64,000 nucleotides of DNA. It comes from Polaribacter sejongensis. GTDB taxonomy: Bacteria; Bacteroidota; Bacteroidia; Flavobacteriales; Flavobacteriaceae. Position 1 is the first letter of the stretch. Each line of letters opens with the position of its first letter. The position numbers and the translations under genes are program-made. Shown piece by piece: positions 55,097-62,493 of this stretch. Under the pieces are notes generated by a model. The model worked only from the letters and a program-made list of their open reading frames with translations. It had not been told where the DNA came from and did no database searches. The stretch is taken from NCBI RefSeq assembly GCF_038024065.1, contig NZ_CP150667.1, positions 682,001-746,000 of the forward strand, given 5' to 3'.

Positions 55097-55555
55097 ATGA
55101 ACAAAGTAACTGTTGAAGCATTTAAAGTAATCGGTATTTCAATAAGAACAACCAATGAAAACGAACAAGCAGCAAAAGACATTGGAGAATTGTGGAATAA
55201 GTTTATATCGGAAGTAATTCTTGAAAAAATCCCTAATAAAATTGACTCTACTATTTATTCAATCTACACAGAATATCAAAGTGATCATACAAAGCCATAT
55301 ACAACAGTTTTGGGGTGTAAAGTTGAACACCTAAATGAAATACCCAATGGAATGGTAGGTAAGTCTTTTAAAGGAGGGAAATATGTTAACTTTTCTACTA
55401 AGGGAGATTTAACAAAGGGATTAATCGTTAATAAATGGAAAGAAATATGGAAAATGGATTTAGACCGAGTTTATTCGGCAGACTTTGAAGTATTTGGAGA
55501 AAAAGCAAAAAACCAGAATGATGCAGAAATTGATATTCTAATTGCTGTAAAATAA
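55097..55555 (+). CDS. GyrI-like effector-binding protein
   Basis: A 152-residue single-domain protein of the AraC effector-binding/GyrI-like type. FKVIGISIRTTNENEQAAKD begins it and VYSADFEVFGEKAKNQNDAEIDILIAVK ends it with the characteristic DFEVY-like and acidic final strands. These domains bind hydrophobic or drug-like ligands. It follows a WYL regulator, a pairing common in flavobacteria. Confidence 0.85.
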   Translation: MNKVTVEAFKVIGISIRTTNENEQAAKDIGELWNKFISEVILEKIPNKIDSTIYSIYTEYQSDHTKPYTTVLGCKVEHLNEIPNGMVGKSFKGGKYVNFSTKGDLTKGLIVNKWKEIWKMDLDRVYSADFEVFGEKAKNQNDAEIDILIAVK

Positions 55556-55567
55556 TTTCTAACAAAA

Positions 55568-55936
55568 ATGATTCGAGATACTGATAATTATTATTTAGAC
55601 AAGGAAGAACCAAACAAAAGTTGCCTGCTTGCTTTAAGAGAAGTTATTCTTAGGCAAGATGATAATGTTTTGGAGACAAGAAAATGGGGAATGCCTTGTT
55701 TTTGTTATAAGAAAAAAATGTTCTGCTATCTTTGGACTGATAAAAAAACAGATGAGCCTTATCTATTAATGGTTGAAGGAAAACACTTAAACCATATAGA
55801 ATTAGAAGAAGGAAGTCGTTCTCGAATGAAAGTTTTTAGAGTAAACCCAAATAAAGACCTGCCAATTGATTTTATTGAATCGTTATTAAATGAAGCATTA
55901 GATTTATATAGAAATGGAACTATAAAAACTAAATAA
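55568..55936 (+). CDS. DUF1801 domain protein
   Basis: A 122-residue protein with the DUF1801 fold (LREVILRQDDNVLETRKWGM, PCFCYKKKMFCYLW). It begins 12 bp after the GyrI-like gene and belongs to the same transcript. Function is unknown; family members are small cytoplasmic proteins. It is the last gene of its unit. Confidence 0.8.
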   Translation: MIRDTDNYYLDKEEPNKSCLLALREVILRQDDNVLETRKWGMPCFCYKKKMFCYLWTDKKTDEPYLLMVEGKHLNHIELEEGSRSRMKVFRVNPNKDLPIDFIESLLNEALDLYRNGTIKTK

Positions 55937-55937
55937 A

Positions 55938-56136
55938 GCCAGTAGCTAACAAAGTGTAAAAGTAATAAGGTTTTATTACTAAACTAAAGTTTAATGCATT
56001 TTACAAAGTCCGCAAAATTTACAATTTTGCGGATTATTTTTTAAATGAAAAATTGTAAATTTGGCTAAGTACTAAACTGAAAAGTAAGTATATTATAATC
56101 ACTTACAATTCTTACATAAACCGTTGTAGCACATTT
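55938..56136 (+). repeat. attC-like site 6 (diverged)
   Basis: It begins GCCAGTAGCTAAC and ends near GTTGTAGC (56123-56130). Pairing with the core at 54296 is only partial (GCTAA). A strong hairpin TCCGCAAAATT/AATTTTGCGGA is in the middle. Length about 199 bp, similar to the long site 4. Confidence 0.5.
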
Positions 56137-56229
56137 TATAAATGAACTAAATGATAGAATTACTACTTTAAACGTTAGTTGAATTTGGGCTAATTCGTTA
56201 AGATTATAAGCATCAGAAACGAATAACTA

Positions 56230-56323
56230 ATGGAAAAAGAAGACGAAATTAAAAGTATTTGAACTTTTAGAAAGTGATGGAACAGAATTTAAGTATAATT
56301 TAATAGTGTATAGAAAAAAATAA
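56230..56323 (+). pseudogene. Gene remnant in a gutted cassette
   Basis: ATG at 56230 reads MEKEDEIKSI and stops. One base shift gives an open tail KVFELLESDGTEFKYNLIVY ending at 56323. It looks like a start joined to the last 24 codons of a larger gene, perhaps a methyltransferase end. The unit is bracketed by GTTGTAGC (56123) and GCTACACC (56329-56336), complementary at 7 of 8 bases. Confidence 0.4.
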
Positions 56324-56450
56324 CTATAGCTACACCTATATAACAAATTGCTGGTATTGTGCTAAATAAAGGTAGTTACACGTTTGCTTCGTCTGATTTT
56401 CTAGATAGATAACCACTACCTGCAATATGAAGCAAAACTTCTAATAAAAA

Positions 56451-57038
56451 ATGGAAACAAAAAAAATATTTATAGTACTTGGAATAATAGTACTTATTGT
56501 TGTTGGTTACTTCTATGTTTATGCTAAGGGATTAGGATCTATGTATGTTGTTTCTAACAAGGCAGATGAAAGCCCTTTTTTTATGACTATAGAACCAATA
56601 GTTATTAAAAATATACTTTTACCAAAAGGAACCAAAATCACATACAAGAAACAATACTTTTGGGAAAAAAATGAGCAAAAAAAACTACTTGATGAGAAGA
56701 ATATTTTATCGATTTCTTTTAAAGAAGTAATATCTTGGGGAGGAGTACCAATTACTTCAATAAACAAATTTTTTAATCCAGATATGATAGGTTTTAGTGT
56801 TTATGCTGATTTTACTAAATTAGATAAAAATAAGGAAACTGAATTTTCTAATCTATGGCAAAGTTGTAATAAAGCTTTAGCAATAAAGGTGAAAGATATA
56901 AATGATTGGTCTTTTAACAAAGAAAACATTTTGGATACTCAGGGTTGTGGTAGAAATAACAGACACTTTAATGAAGATCTAGCACAACAAAGTTTCTTGA
57001 ATAATTTGCATGCTGAATTGATGAAAATAAAAGATTAA
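56451..57038 (+). CDS. Membrane-anchored protein of unknown function
   Basis: A 195-residue protein with one N-terminal helix (IFIVLGIIVLIVVGYFYVYA). The rest (30-195) is probably outside the membrane, with a central segment TKITYKKQYFWEKNEQKKLL and two cysteines (LWQSCNKAL, DTQGCGRNN). No family is recognised. It lies in the degenerate part of the cassette-like region. Confidence 0.65.
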   Translation: METKKIFIVLGIIVLIVVGYFYVYAKGLGSMYVVSNKADESPFFMTIEPIVIKNILLPKGTKITYKKQYFWEKNEQKKLLDEKNILSISFKEVISWGGVPITSINKFFNPDMIGFSVYADFTKLDKNKETEFSNLWQSCNKALAIKVKDINDWSFNKENILDTQGCGRNNRHFNEDLAQQSFLNNLHAELMKIKD

Positions 57039-57094
57039 AGAATACTCCTTTACAAATAAGTGAATGGAATGGACTCAAAATACAAATTAATTAG

Positions 57095-57490
57095 ATGAAT
57101 TTAATTCTAAAAAAAGTTAAAGAACCATTAATCGTTTTAGTTTCTTTTATAGTCTATATATTCAATCAGAAAATTTATCGTCCACAAGTATTTTCAAATA
57201 GTGAATCTAATGAGTATTTAGTCTTTATACTTGGAATAATTCCTAATTTTTTAGGATCAATAATGACTTTTCTGACTTGTCTTTTTCTTTTTAAATTAGA
57301 AAATAAAAAGAGCATTCGAAAAATAATTATTACTTCATTCTTAATAACATTAACTTTAGTAATATTTATGGAGTTAGAACGATTTATTAATCAAAATATG
57401 AAGTTTGATTTTTTTGATATACTAGCATCTATTTTAGCCTTAATTATTTGTTTAATATTCTATAAAAAAGAACTTAAATTTTATGATTGA
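57095..57490 (+). CDS. Small four-helix membrane protein
   Basis: A 131-residue protein made mostly of four hydrophobic segments (about 10-24, 45-68, 76-92, 107-123). It is similar in design to VanZ-like or YfzA-like membrane proteins but no signature is seen. It follows the preceding gene by 56 bp and may share its transcript. Confidence 0.6.
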   Translation: MNLILKKVKEPLIVLVSFIVYIFNQKIYRPQVFSNSESNEYLVFILGIIPNFLGSIMTFLTCLFLFKLENKKSIRKIIITSFLITLTLVIFMELERFINQNMKFDFFDILASILALIICLIFYKKELKFYD

Positions 57491-57690
57491 AATTGAATTT
57501 TAAAAAACGTTTTTCAACAAAGGACTGTGGTAAAGAACAAGTAAAAAATCATTAATTTTTCACGAATACACTTCTATAATTGGTATTATAAGTTAAAACA
57601 GATTTAGTTATAGCAAAAGCCTGTTTTAATAAGCTTGTTAAACAGGTTATTCACAGTAGTGGTATATATTGTAGCATTTTATATAATAAA

Positions 57691-57788
57691 CGAAGTAAGG
57701 ACATCGTAATAAAGAAAAACTTTCTATATCTAAAAAGGGTCTACTTGATAATCAATATATTTGTTTTTATAAAATAGAATTGGTAATA
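57691..57788 (+). repeat. Intergenic repeat with promoter-like box (copy 1)
   Basis: About 98 bp that recur at 59050-59154: AAGTAAGGACATCGTAATAA, AAGGGTCTACTTGATAATCA and ATATATTTGTTTTT. The conserved TATATTTG (57756-57763) fits a -7 box and lies 105 bp before the next ATG. The rest of 57491-57868 has no gene. Confidence 0.65.
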
Positions 57789-57868
57789 ATTATCAATAAT
57801 ATTCCCCACTCAAGAACTTAACAAAAGTTACAATTACATAAAAAATACTGACTAATAAATATCTTTAA

Positions 57869-58153
57869 ATGGAAAAACATAAAAAATTGAATATTGCAGT
57901 TATTATTATTTTATTGATATTAGGAATATATATATCATTGGTTGTGAATGATAATCCGATATCTTGGAAAATACCAGAAGCTTTTATTTTGGGACTACCC
58001 ATATTATTTCTAATACCTCTCGTATTATCTATAATTTCAATCCGGATTAATAAAAATAAAACGGCTATTGTAACTAGTGTAATTTCAAGTATATTTATTG
58101 TTATAACACTCTTGTTTACCATATATATAATGAGTTATTCTTACAATCATTAA
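57869..58153 (+). CDS. Small three-helix membrane protein
   Basis: A 94-residue hydrophobic protein with helices at about 8-25, 37-54 and 65-88. No family is recognised. It is preceded by the promoter-bearing repeat and followed by a site-like stretch before the methyltransferase gene. It is real by its position and composition, but its role is unknown. Confidence 0.55.
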   Translation: MEKHKKLNIAVIIILLILGIYISLVVNDNPISWKIPEAFILGLPILFLIPLVLSIISIRINKNKTAIVTSVISSIFIVITLLFTIYIMSYSYNH

Positions 58154-58243
58154 ATATTTTAAAGTTAGAAAGCGTAACGTAATTTAGACCTGCCTACTTT
58201 TCATATAGCAACCGTTCGACTAACTTGAACTGAACACTAAATA

Positions 58244-58885
58244 ATGATAGAAAGAAATAAAGAATCAGTAGAAACGTATAACAAATCGGCTAGTAATTAT
58301 CAAGATAAATTTATGAAAATGGATTTATACAATGATACTTTCGATACCTTTTGTGAATTAATTGAAGATGAGAATTCTAAAATTCTTGAAATTGCTTCAG
58401 GTCCAGGGAACGTAACAAAATATTTATTGCGTAAGAAGCCTGGTTTAAAAATACTTGGAATTGATTTAGCTCCCAATATGATTGAGTTTGCGAAAGAAAA
58501 TAATCCAAAAGCCGAATTCAAAGTTTTTGATTGCCGAGAAATCTCAAAAATTGAATTACAATTTGACGGAATTATGTGTGGGTTTTGTATGCCTTATCTT
58601 TCCAAAGAAGAATGTGAAAAACTTATTTATGACGCTGCTAAACTCTTAAATAGTTCTGGACTGTTATACATTAGTACAATGGAGGATGATTATGAAAAAT
58701 CTGGTTACGAATTGACTAGTTTTAGCGGAGAAAATAGAGTTTATATTTATTATCATCAAGCGGAATTTTTATCAGAATGCTTAAAAAAATATGGATATGA
58801 AATTATTGACTTGCAGAGAAAAAAATACCCCGAACCAGATGGAACATTTTTAACAGATATGATATTTATTGCTAGGAAAAAATAA
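58244..58885 (+). CDS. Class I SAM-dependent methyltransferase
   Basis: A 213-residue enzyme. Motif I is ILEIASGPGNVTKYLL (SAM binding), followed by ILGIDLAPNMIEFAKENN and FDGIMCGFCMPYLS. The fold covers residues 20-200. The substrate is unknown. The stretch before it (58158-58232) contains TGCCTACTTTTCAT and GTTCGACTAAC, similar to the end of the site at 59568. Confidence 0.88.
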   Translation: MIERNKESVETYNKSASNYQDKFMKMDLYNDTFDTFCELIEDENSKILEIASGPGNVTKYLLRKKPGLKILGIDLAPNMIEFAKENNPKAEFKVFDCREISKIELQFDGIMCGFCMPYLSKEECEKLIYDAAKLLNSSGLLYISTMEDDYEKSGYELTSFSGENRVYIYYHQAEFLSECLKKYGYEIIDLQRKKYPEPDGTFLTDMIFIARKK

Positions 58886-59049
58886 ACCAGGACGCTACAA
58901 AACAAGTATAAACTCATTAATTTTTAACTAAAAAACTTTTATAGATATAATATTAAGTCAATACTGATTATGCAATAGCAAAAAACTAGCTTTAATAGCT
59001 TATTGCCATCTGCTATCAATAGTAATAGTGCATCTTATAGTTCTTTATA

Positions 59050-59154
59050 AAGTAAGGGATGTAAAGACATCATATCAAAGAAAAATTTTCTTTATCCAAA
59101 AAGGTCTACTTGATAATCAATATATTTGTTTTTTAAATAATAGAGTTGGCAGTA
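59050..59154 (+). repeat. Intergenic repeat with promoter-like box (copy 2)
   Basis: Second copy of the repeat at 57691, with the same TCTACTTGATAATCAATA and TATATTTG box (59121-59128), 86 bp before the SMR gene. Upstream similarity reaches further: ACAAGTATAAACTCATTAAT here and ACAAGTAAAAAATCATTAAT near 57537. The rest of 58886-59213 has no gene. Confidence 0.65.
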
Positions 59155-59213
59155 ATGCAAAAACAGACAGAAATTGAATATTGACTTACAACACAAAAAG
59201 AAGATAATTACGA

Positions 59214-59540
59214 ATGAATTGGATACTATTAATAATTGCCGGACTATTTGAAGTAGCTTTTGCAGCTTGTCTTGGAAAAGCAAAAGAATCAACAGGAATT
59301 GAAACAACTTATTGGTACATAGGATTCTTGATTTGTTTAGGAATAAGTATGTTTCTTCTTGTAAAGGTGACCCAACAACTACCGATAGGAACTGCATATG
59401 CAGTTTGGACAGGAATAGGTGCTGTAGGAACAGTTTTGATTGGAATTCTAATTTTTAAAGAACCAGCGACATTTTGGCGACTATTTTTCATTATGACATT
59501 AATTGCCTCAATTATCGGACTAAAAGTAGTCTCAAATTAA
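59214..59540 (+). CDS. SMR-family exporter, Gdx/SugE-like
   Basis: A 108-residue four-helix transporter. E13 in IIAGLFEVAFA is the essential glutamate, and PIGTAYAVWTGIGAVGTVL is the second conserved stretch. The residues around E13 and the GTAYAVWTGIG run are closer to SugE/Gdx (guanidinium export) than to EmrE, so guanidinium or small cation export is likely. It works as an antiparallel dimer in the inner membrane. Confidence 0.88.
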   Translation: MNWILLIIAGLFEVAFAACLGKAKESTGIETTYWYIGFLICLGISMFLLVKVTQQLPIGTAYAVWTGIGAVGTVLIGILIFKEPATFWRLFFIMTLIASIIGLKVVSN

Positions 59541-59567
59541 TCGGACTTTGAAAAAACAAAAGCACAT

Positions 59568-59702
59568 ATTGCCAACAATGTATATAAAAAATAAGTGAAA
59601 TAGTAGTAAGTTTAAGGCTATTGGCATGTATCAAACTTTAGGCTTACCGAAAGTTTCGTGCTTCGAAATTGCCTACTTTTCATTTACTAAACGTTAGCAG
59701 TT
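59568..59702 (+). repeat. attC-like site 7 (candidate)
   Basis: ATTGCCAAC (59568-59576) and AATGTATATAAAAA start it, and TTTACTAAACGTTAGCAGTTG ends it near 59702. The ends have the AAC/GTT form of the better sites, and a hairpin CGAAAGTTTCG lies in the middle. Pairing with the upstream core could not be shown, so this is weaker evidence. Confidence 0.4.
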
Positions 59703-59727
59703 GTGCTGAAACAAAACAAAAACTAAA

Positions 59728-60354
59728 ATGATAGACAGATTTTTAAAAGCAAAACATTGGCAACTTTTCACATTAATGTTTGGAATTCCGATACTATTTC
59801 AAATAGTAATGATGGGAACCATGTTTTCGAAAATAAATTCCGAAACAAATCCTGACCCAACAGAAATATTTAATATGTTTAAAATTTTCCCAATAGTAAT
59901 GATACTCTATATGGGTGTCTTTTTTGGTTGGTTTTGGTCTATTGCAATTGGCTTACAAAAGAAAATACCAGAAAACGTAACAATGAAAACGAAGAAATTT
60001 AAAGTATTTTTCTTTATTCCATTAGTTTATATACTCTGTATTTCTATTTTTATTGGTGGAATGATCAGTGGAATAATGCAAACTGGAACTGGACCAAGTG
60101 GAGGACTTGTCGCTGGAATGGTTGGAGTAATTATTCCTCTTCATTTACTGTCAATGTTTGGAATGTTTTATTCTTTGTATTTTGTTGCAAAAACATTTAA
60201 AACAGTTGAATTGCAAAAAGAAGTGAATTTTGGAGAATTTGCCGGTGAATTTTTTATGTTATGGTTTTACTTTATTGGAATTTGGATCATACAACCGAAA
60301 ATCAATAAAATGTCGGAAAATGAAAACACTACTACCAACAAAGAACTGAGCTAA
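59728..60354 (+). CDS. Polytopic membrane protein of unknown function
   Basis: A 208-residue protein with about five hydrophobic helices (12-32, 50-72, 92-115, 125-150, 170-190). Its charged C-terminus (KINKMSENENTTTNKELS) is probably cytoplasmic. No family signature is seen. It ends 23 bp before the Crp/Fnr gene, so they form one transcript. Confidence 0.6.
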   Translation: MIDRFLKAKHWQLFTLMFGIPILFQIVMMGTMFSKINSETNPDPTEIFNMFKIFPIVMILYMGVFFGWFWSIAIGLQKKIPENVTMKTKKFKVFFFIPLVYILCISIFIGGMISGIMQTGTGPSGGLVAGMVGVIIPLHLLSMFGMFYSLYFVAKTFKTVELQKEVNFGEFAGEFFMLWFYFIGIWIIQPKINKMSENENTTTNKELS

Positions 60355-60377
60355 AAAGCATTGACAACAATTAAAAA

Positions 60378-60941
60378 ATGAGGAATTACTTACAAACATT
60401 TAATATTCTAACCGACAATGAAATCGACCTTTTTGAAAGTAAGGTTCAGAATATTAAATTGAAAAAAGGTGACTTTTTTATCAAAGAAAATCGAATCTCC
60501 AAAGAAGTAGCGTTTGTAGTTTCTGGATTGTTTAGGTCATTCTATTATTCTTCATCTGAAGAGGAAGTTACCTATTGTTTTACTTTTTCAAATTCATTTG
60601 TTAGCGCCTACTCTTCTTTCTTATCTCAAACCAAAACTATTGAAAATATTCAAGCCTTAACGGATATAGAACTACTAACGATATCAAGAGAAGACATTTT
60701 AATGTTGGAGAAATCAAGCGCAAATTGGTTAAAATTTTTCAAATTAATTACTGAACAAGAATACATTAAAATGGAAAAGAGAGTTTTGTTGTTGCAAAAA
60801 GAATCAGCTGAAAAAAAATATACAGATTTACTTATAAATCACCCAGAATACTTACAAGTCATTCCTTTAAATTTTCTAGCTTCATATTTAGGGATCACCC
60901 AAAGGCATTTAAGTAGAATAAGAAAAACAATTACGAATTAG
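60378..60941 (+). CDS. Crp/Fnr-family regulator
   Basis: A 187-residue regulator. Residues 15-120 are the cNMP-binding-type beta barrel (IKLKKGDFFIKENRISKEVA). The C-terminal part has the short helix-turn-helix LNFLASYLGITQRHLSRIRK. No cyclic nucleotide binding arginine is evident, as in many flavobacterial relatives. It lies before the reductase gene, which is its likely target. Confidence 0.88.
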   Translation: MRNYLQTFNILTDNEIDLFESKVQNIKLKKGDFFIKENRISKEVAFVVSGLFRSFYYSSSEEEVTYCFTFSNSFVSAYSSFLSQTKTIENIQALTDIELLTISREDILMLEKSSANWLKFFKLITEQEYIKMEKRVLLLQKESAEKKYTDLLINHPEYLQVIPLNFLASYLGITQRHLSRIRKTITN

Positions 60942-60972
60942 ACAAATGTCCTTTTAAAAAAGTAACGAAGTA

Positions 60973-60999
60973 TTGTTCTTTGCCTAAAACAAAGAACAA
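60973..60999 (+). promoter_or_regulatory. Perfect hairpin before a reductase start codon
   Basis: TTGTTCTTTG (60973-60982) and CAAAGAACAA (60990-60999) form a 10-bp perfect stem with a 7-base loop, ending 2 bp before the ATG. It could be an operator for the Crp/Fnr protein or an RNA hairpin that hides the start. Confidence 0.5.
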
Positions 61000-61001
61000 G
61001 T

Positions 61002-61580
61002 ATGAAAACAATACTAATTATTAATGGACACCCAGATAAAGAGAGTTTTAATTATGCTTTATCAAATGCTTATATAAAAGGAGCTGGTAAAACAGGTGCA
61101 ACAATACTACAAATTAATATTGCGGATTTGAATTTTAATCCTAATCTAGAATTTGGCTATCGAAAACGAATGGAATTAGAACCTGATTTATCTGTAGCAA
61201 TAGAAAAGATTAAAAAAGCAGACCATATTGTTTGGGTATTTCCTATGTGGTGGTATGGTTACCCTGCAATAATGAAAGGGTTTATTGACAGAATCTTTTT
61301 ACCAGGAATCACATATCAACCAATTGAGGGCAAAGCATTACCTGAAAAACTTTTGAAAGGAAAATCTGCAAGATTAATAATTACGGCAGATACCCCAAAA
61401 TGGTATGATTTTCTGATTATGAAAAGTCCAGCTATTAACCAATTCAAAAATGGAACATTAAAATTTTGCGGAGTAAATCCTGTAAGAACAACTTATATTG
61501 CTTCCATAAAAAATTCCTCTTTAAACTTTAGAACAAGGTGGTTGCAAAAAGTAACATTTTTAGGAGAAAGATTGAAATAA
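61002..61580 (+). CDS. NAD(P)H-dependent flavodoxin-fold oxidoreductase
   Basis: A 192-residue quinone reductase-type flavoprotein. The start TILIINGHPDKESFNYALS holds the FMN/FAD phosphate loop; ADHIVWVFPMWWYGYPAIMK is the family's flavin-site motif. It reduces quinones or nitro compounds by two electrons. Together with the Crp/Fnr gene it makes a common regulator-reductase pair. Confidence 0.9.
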   Translation: MKTILIINGHPDKESFNYALSNAYIKGAGKTGATILQINIADLNFNPNLEFGYRKRMELEPDLSVAIEKIKKADHIVWVFPMWWYGYPAIMKGFIDRIFLPGITYQPIEGKALPEKLLKGKSARLIITADTPKWYDFLIMKSPAINQFKNGTLKFCGVNPVRTTYIASIKNSSLNFRTRWLQKVTFLGERLK

Positions 61581-61607
61581 GTTTGATAAAAATTATACCT
61601 TGTGCTT

Positions 61608-61712
61608 ATCACCAACATATATATAAGCCTTCTGTGACTTTCTATTCAGTTATTATTTGTTATTTTAGTTGCTTTTAAGTGAGCTACAAACCTTATACAA
61701 AAACGTAGTAAA
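61608..61712 (+). repeat. attC-like site 8 (candidate)
   Basis: It contains ATCACCAACATATATATAAG at the left and TTAGTTGCTTTTAA, CTACAAACCTTATACA and AAAACG at the right. The right half follows the consensus of sites 1-3 (TTAGTTGCTTAAAA ... CAACAAACCATATACAACAA). The core here reads GTAGTAAATAA. Its partner core is not clear. Confidence 0.5.
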
Positions 61713-61718
61713 TAATTT

Positions 61719-62333
61719 ATGAAAACAGTTAAAACAATATTTTCCGTATTATTTTTATTATTTGTTGGTATTGGCCATAGCCAAAACTATAAGTTTGATA
61801 AAGTTGTAAAAAATAGTTTTTCTACTCTATACTTTCCAAATCAGGAATGGACTAATCTATTCAATTCTGAGGATGATTCATATTATATGCAAATATACAA
61901 TCGTAATGACACTCTTGTATCTAACCTATATGATACAAAAGAAAATAAAATACATTATTTTCATATTGATAAATCTGATTCATTAAAACTATATTTTATA
62001 GAAACAAAAAATATGACAAAAAATGTCACTAAAAATAAATTTGTGTTCTCTGATATAAAAGAAAAAAAAGGAATTAAAAAAATGTCTTTTAAAATTCTGA
62101 ATAATAAAAACAAGAAAGTAGCAAAATATAAATTTATAATAAAAGAAACAGAAAAAAGTTATTTCTCTGTTTTTAGACTCTCTGCTCTTGAGACACAATT
62201 ATACAACAGAATGAAATCACCAATGAATTTTATAGTTTTAGAAGCAAAAGGAACGAATATCAGTGGAAGATTTGTAAAATATAAATTAGAATCTATCGAG
62301 GATATTGACCTGGATATTACGATACCTGAATAA
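61719..62333 (+). CDS. Secreted protein of unknown function
   Basis: A 204-residue protein with a signal peptide (TIFSVLFLLFVGIGHSQ). The rest is beta-rich and basic (IKKMSFKILNNKNKKVAKYK). No family is recognised. It starts 7 bp after the core of the preceding site, in line with the compact units of the region. Confidence 0.6.
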   Translation: MKTVKTIFSVLFLLFVGIGHSQNYKFDKVVKNSFSTLYFPNQEWTNLFNSEDDSYYMQIYNRNDTLVSNLYDTKENKIHYFHIDKSDSLKLYFIETKNMTKNVTKNKFVFSDIKEKKGIKKMSFKILNNKNKKVAKYKFIIKETEKSYFSVFRLSALETQLYNRMKSPMNFIVLEAKGTNISGRFVKYKLESIEDIDLDITIPE

Positions 62334-62493
62334 AAACTATTTGCAATATCTTGTATTAATAATTTATTATTTTTCACATAATTAAAGTTTTTTGTTTTTT
62401 ATTAACGTCAATTTCCCTTTAGAAAATAGCATTTATTAAAAAGACAACTCTCAATATACAAACATATTAGGCAAATATTTACAGAACACACAT

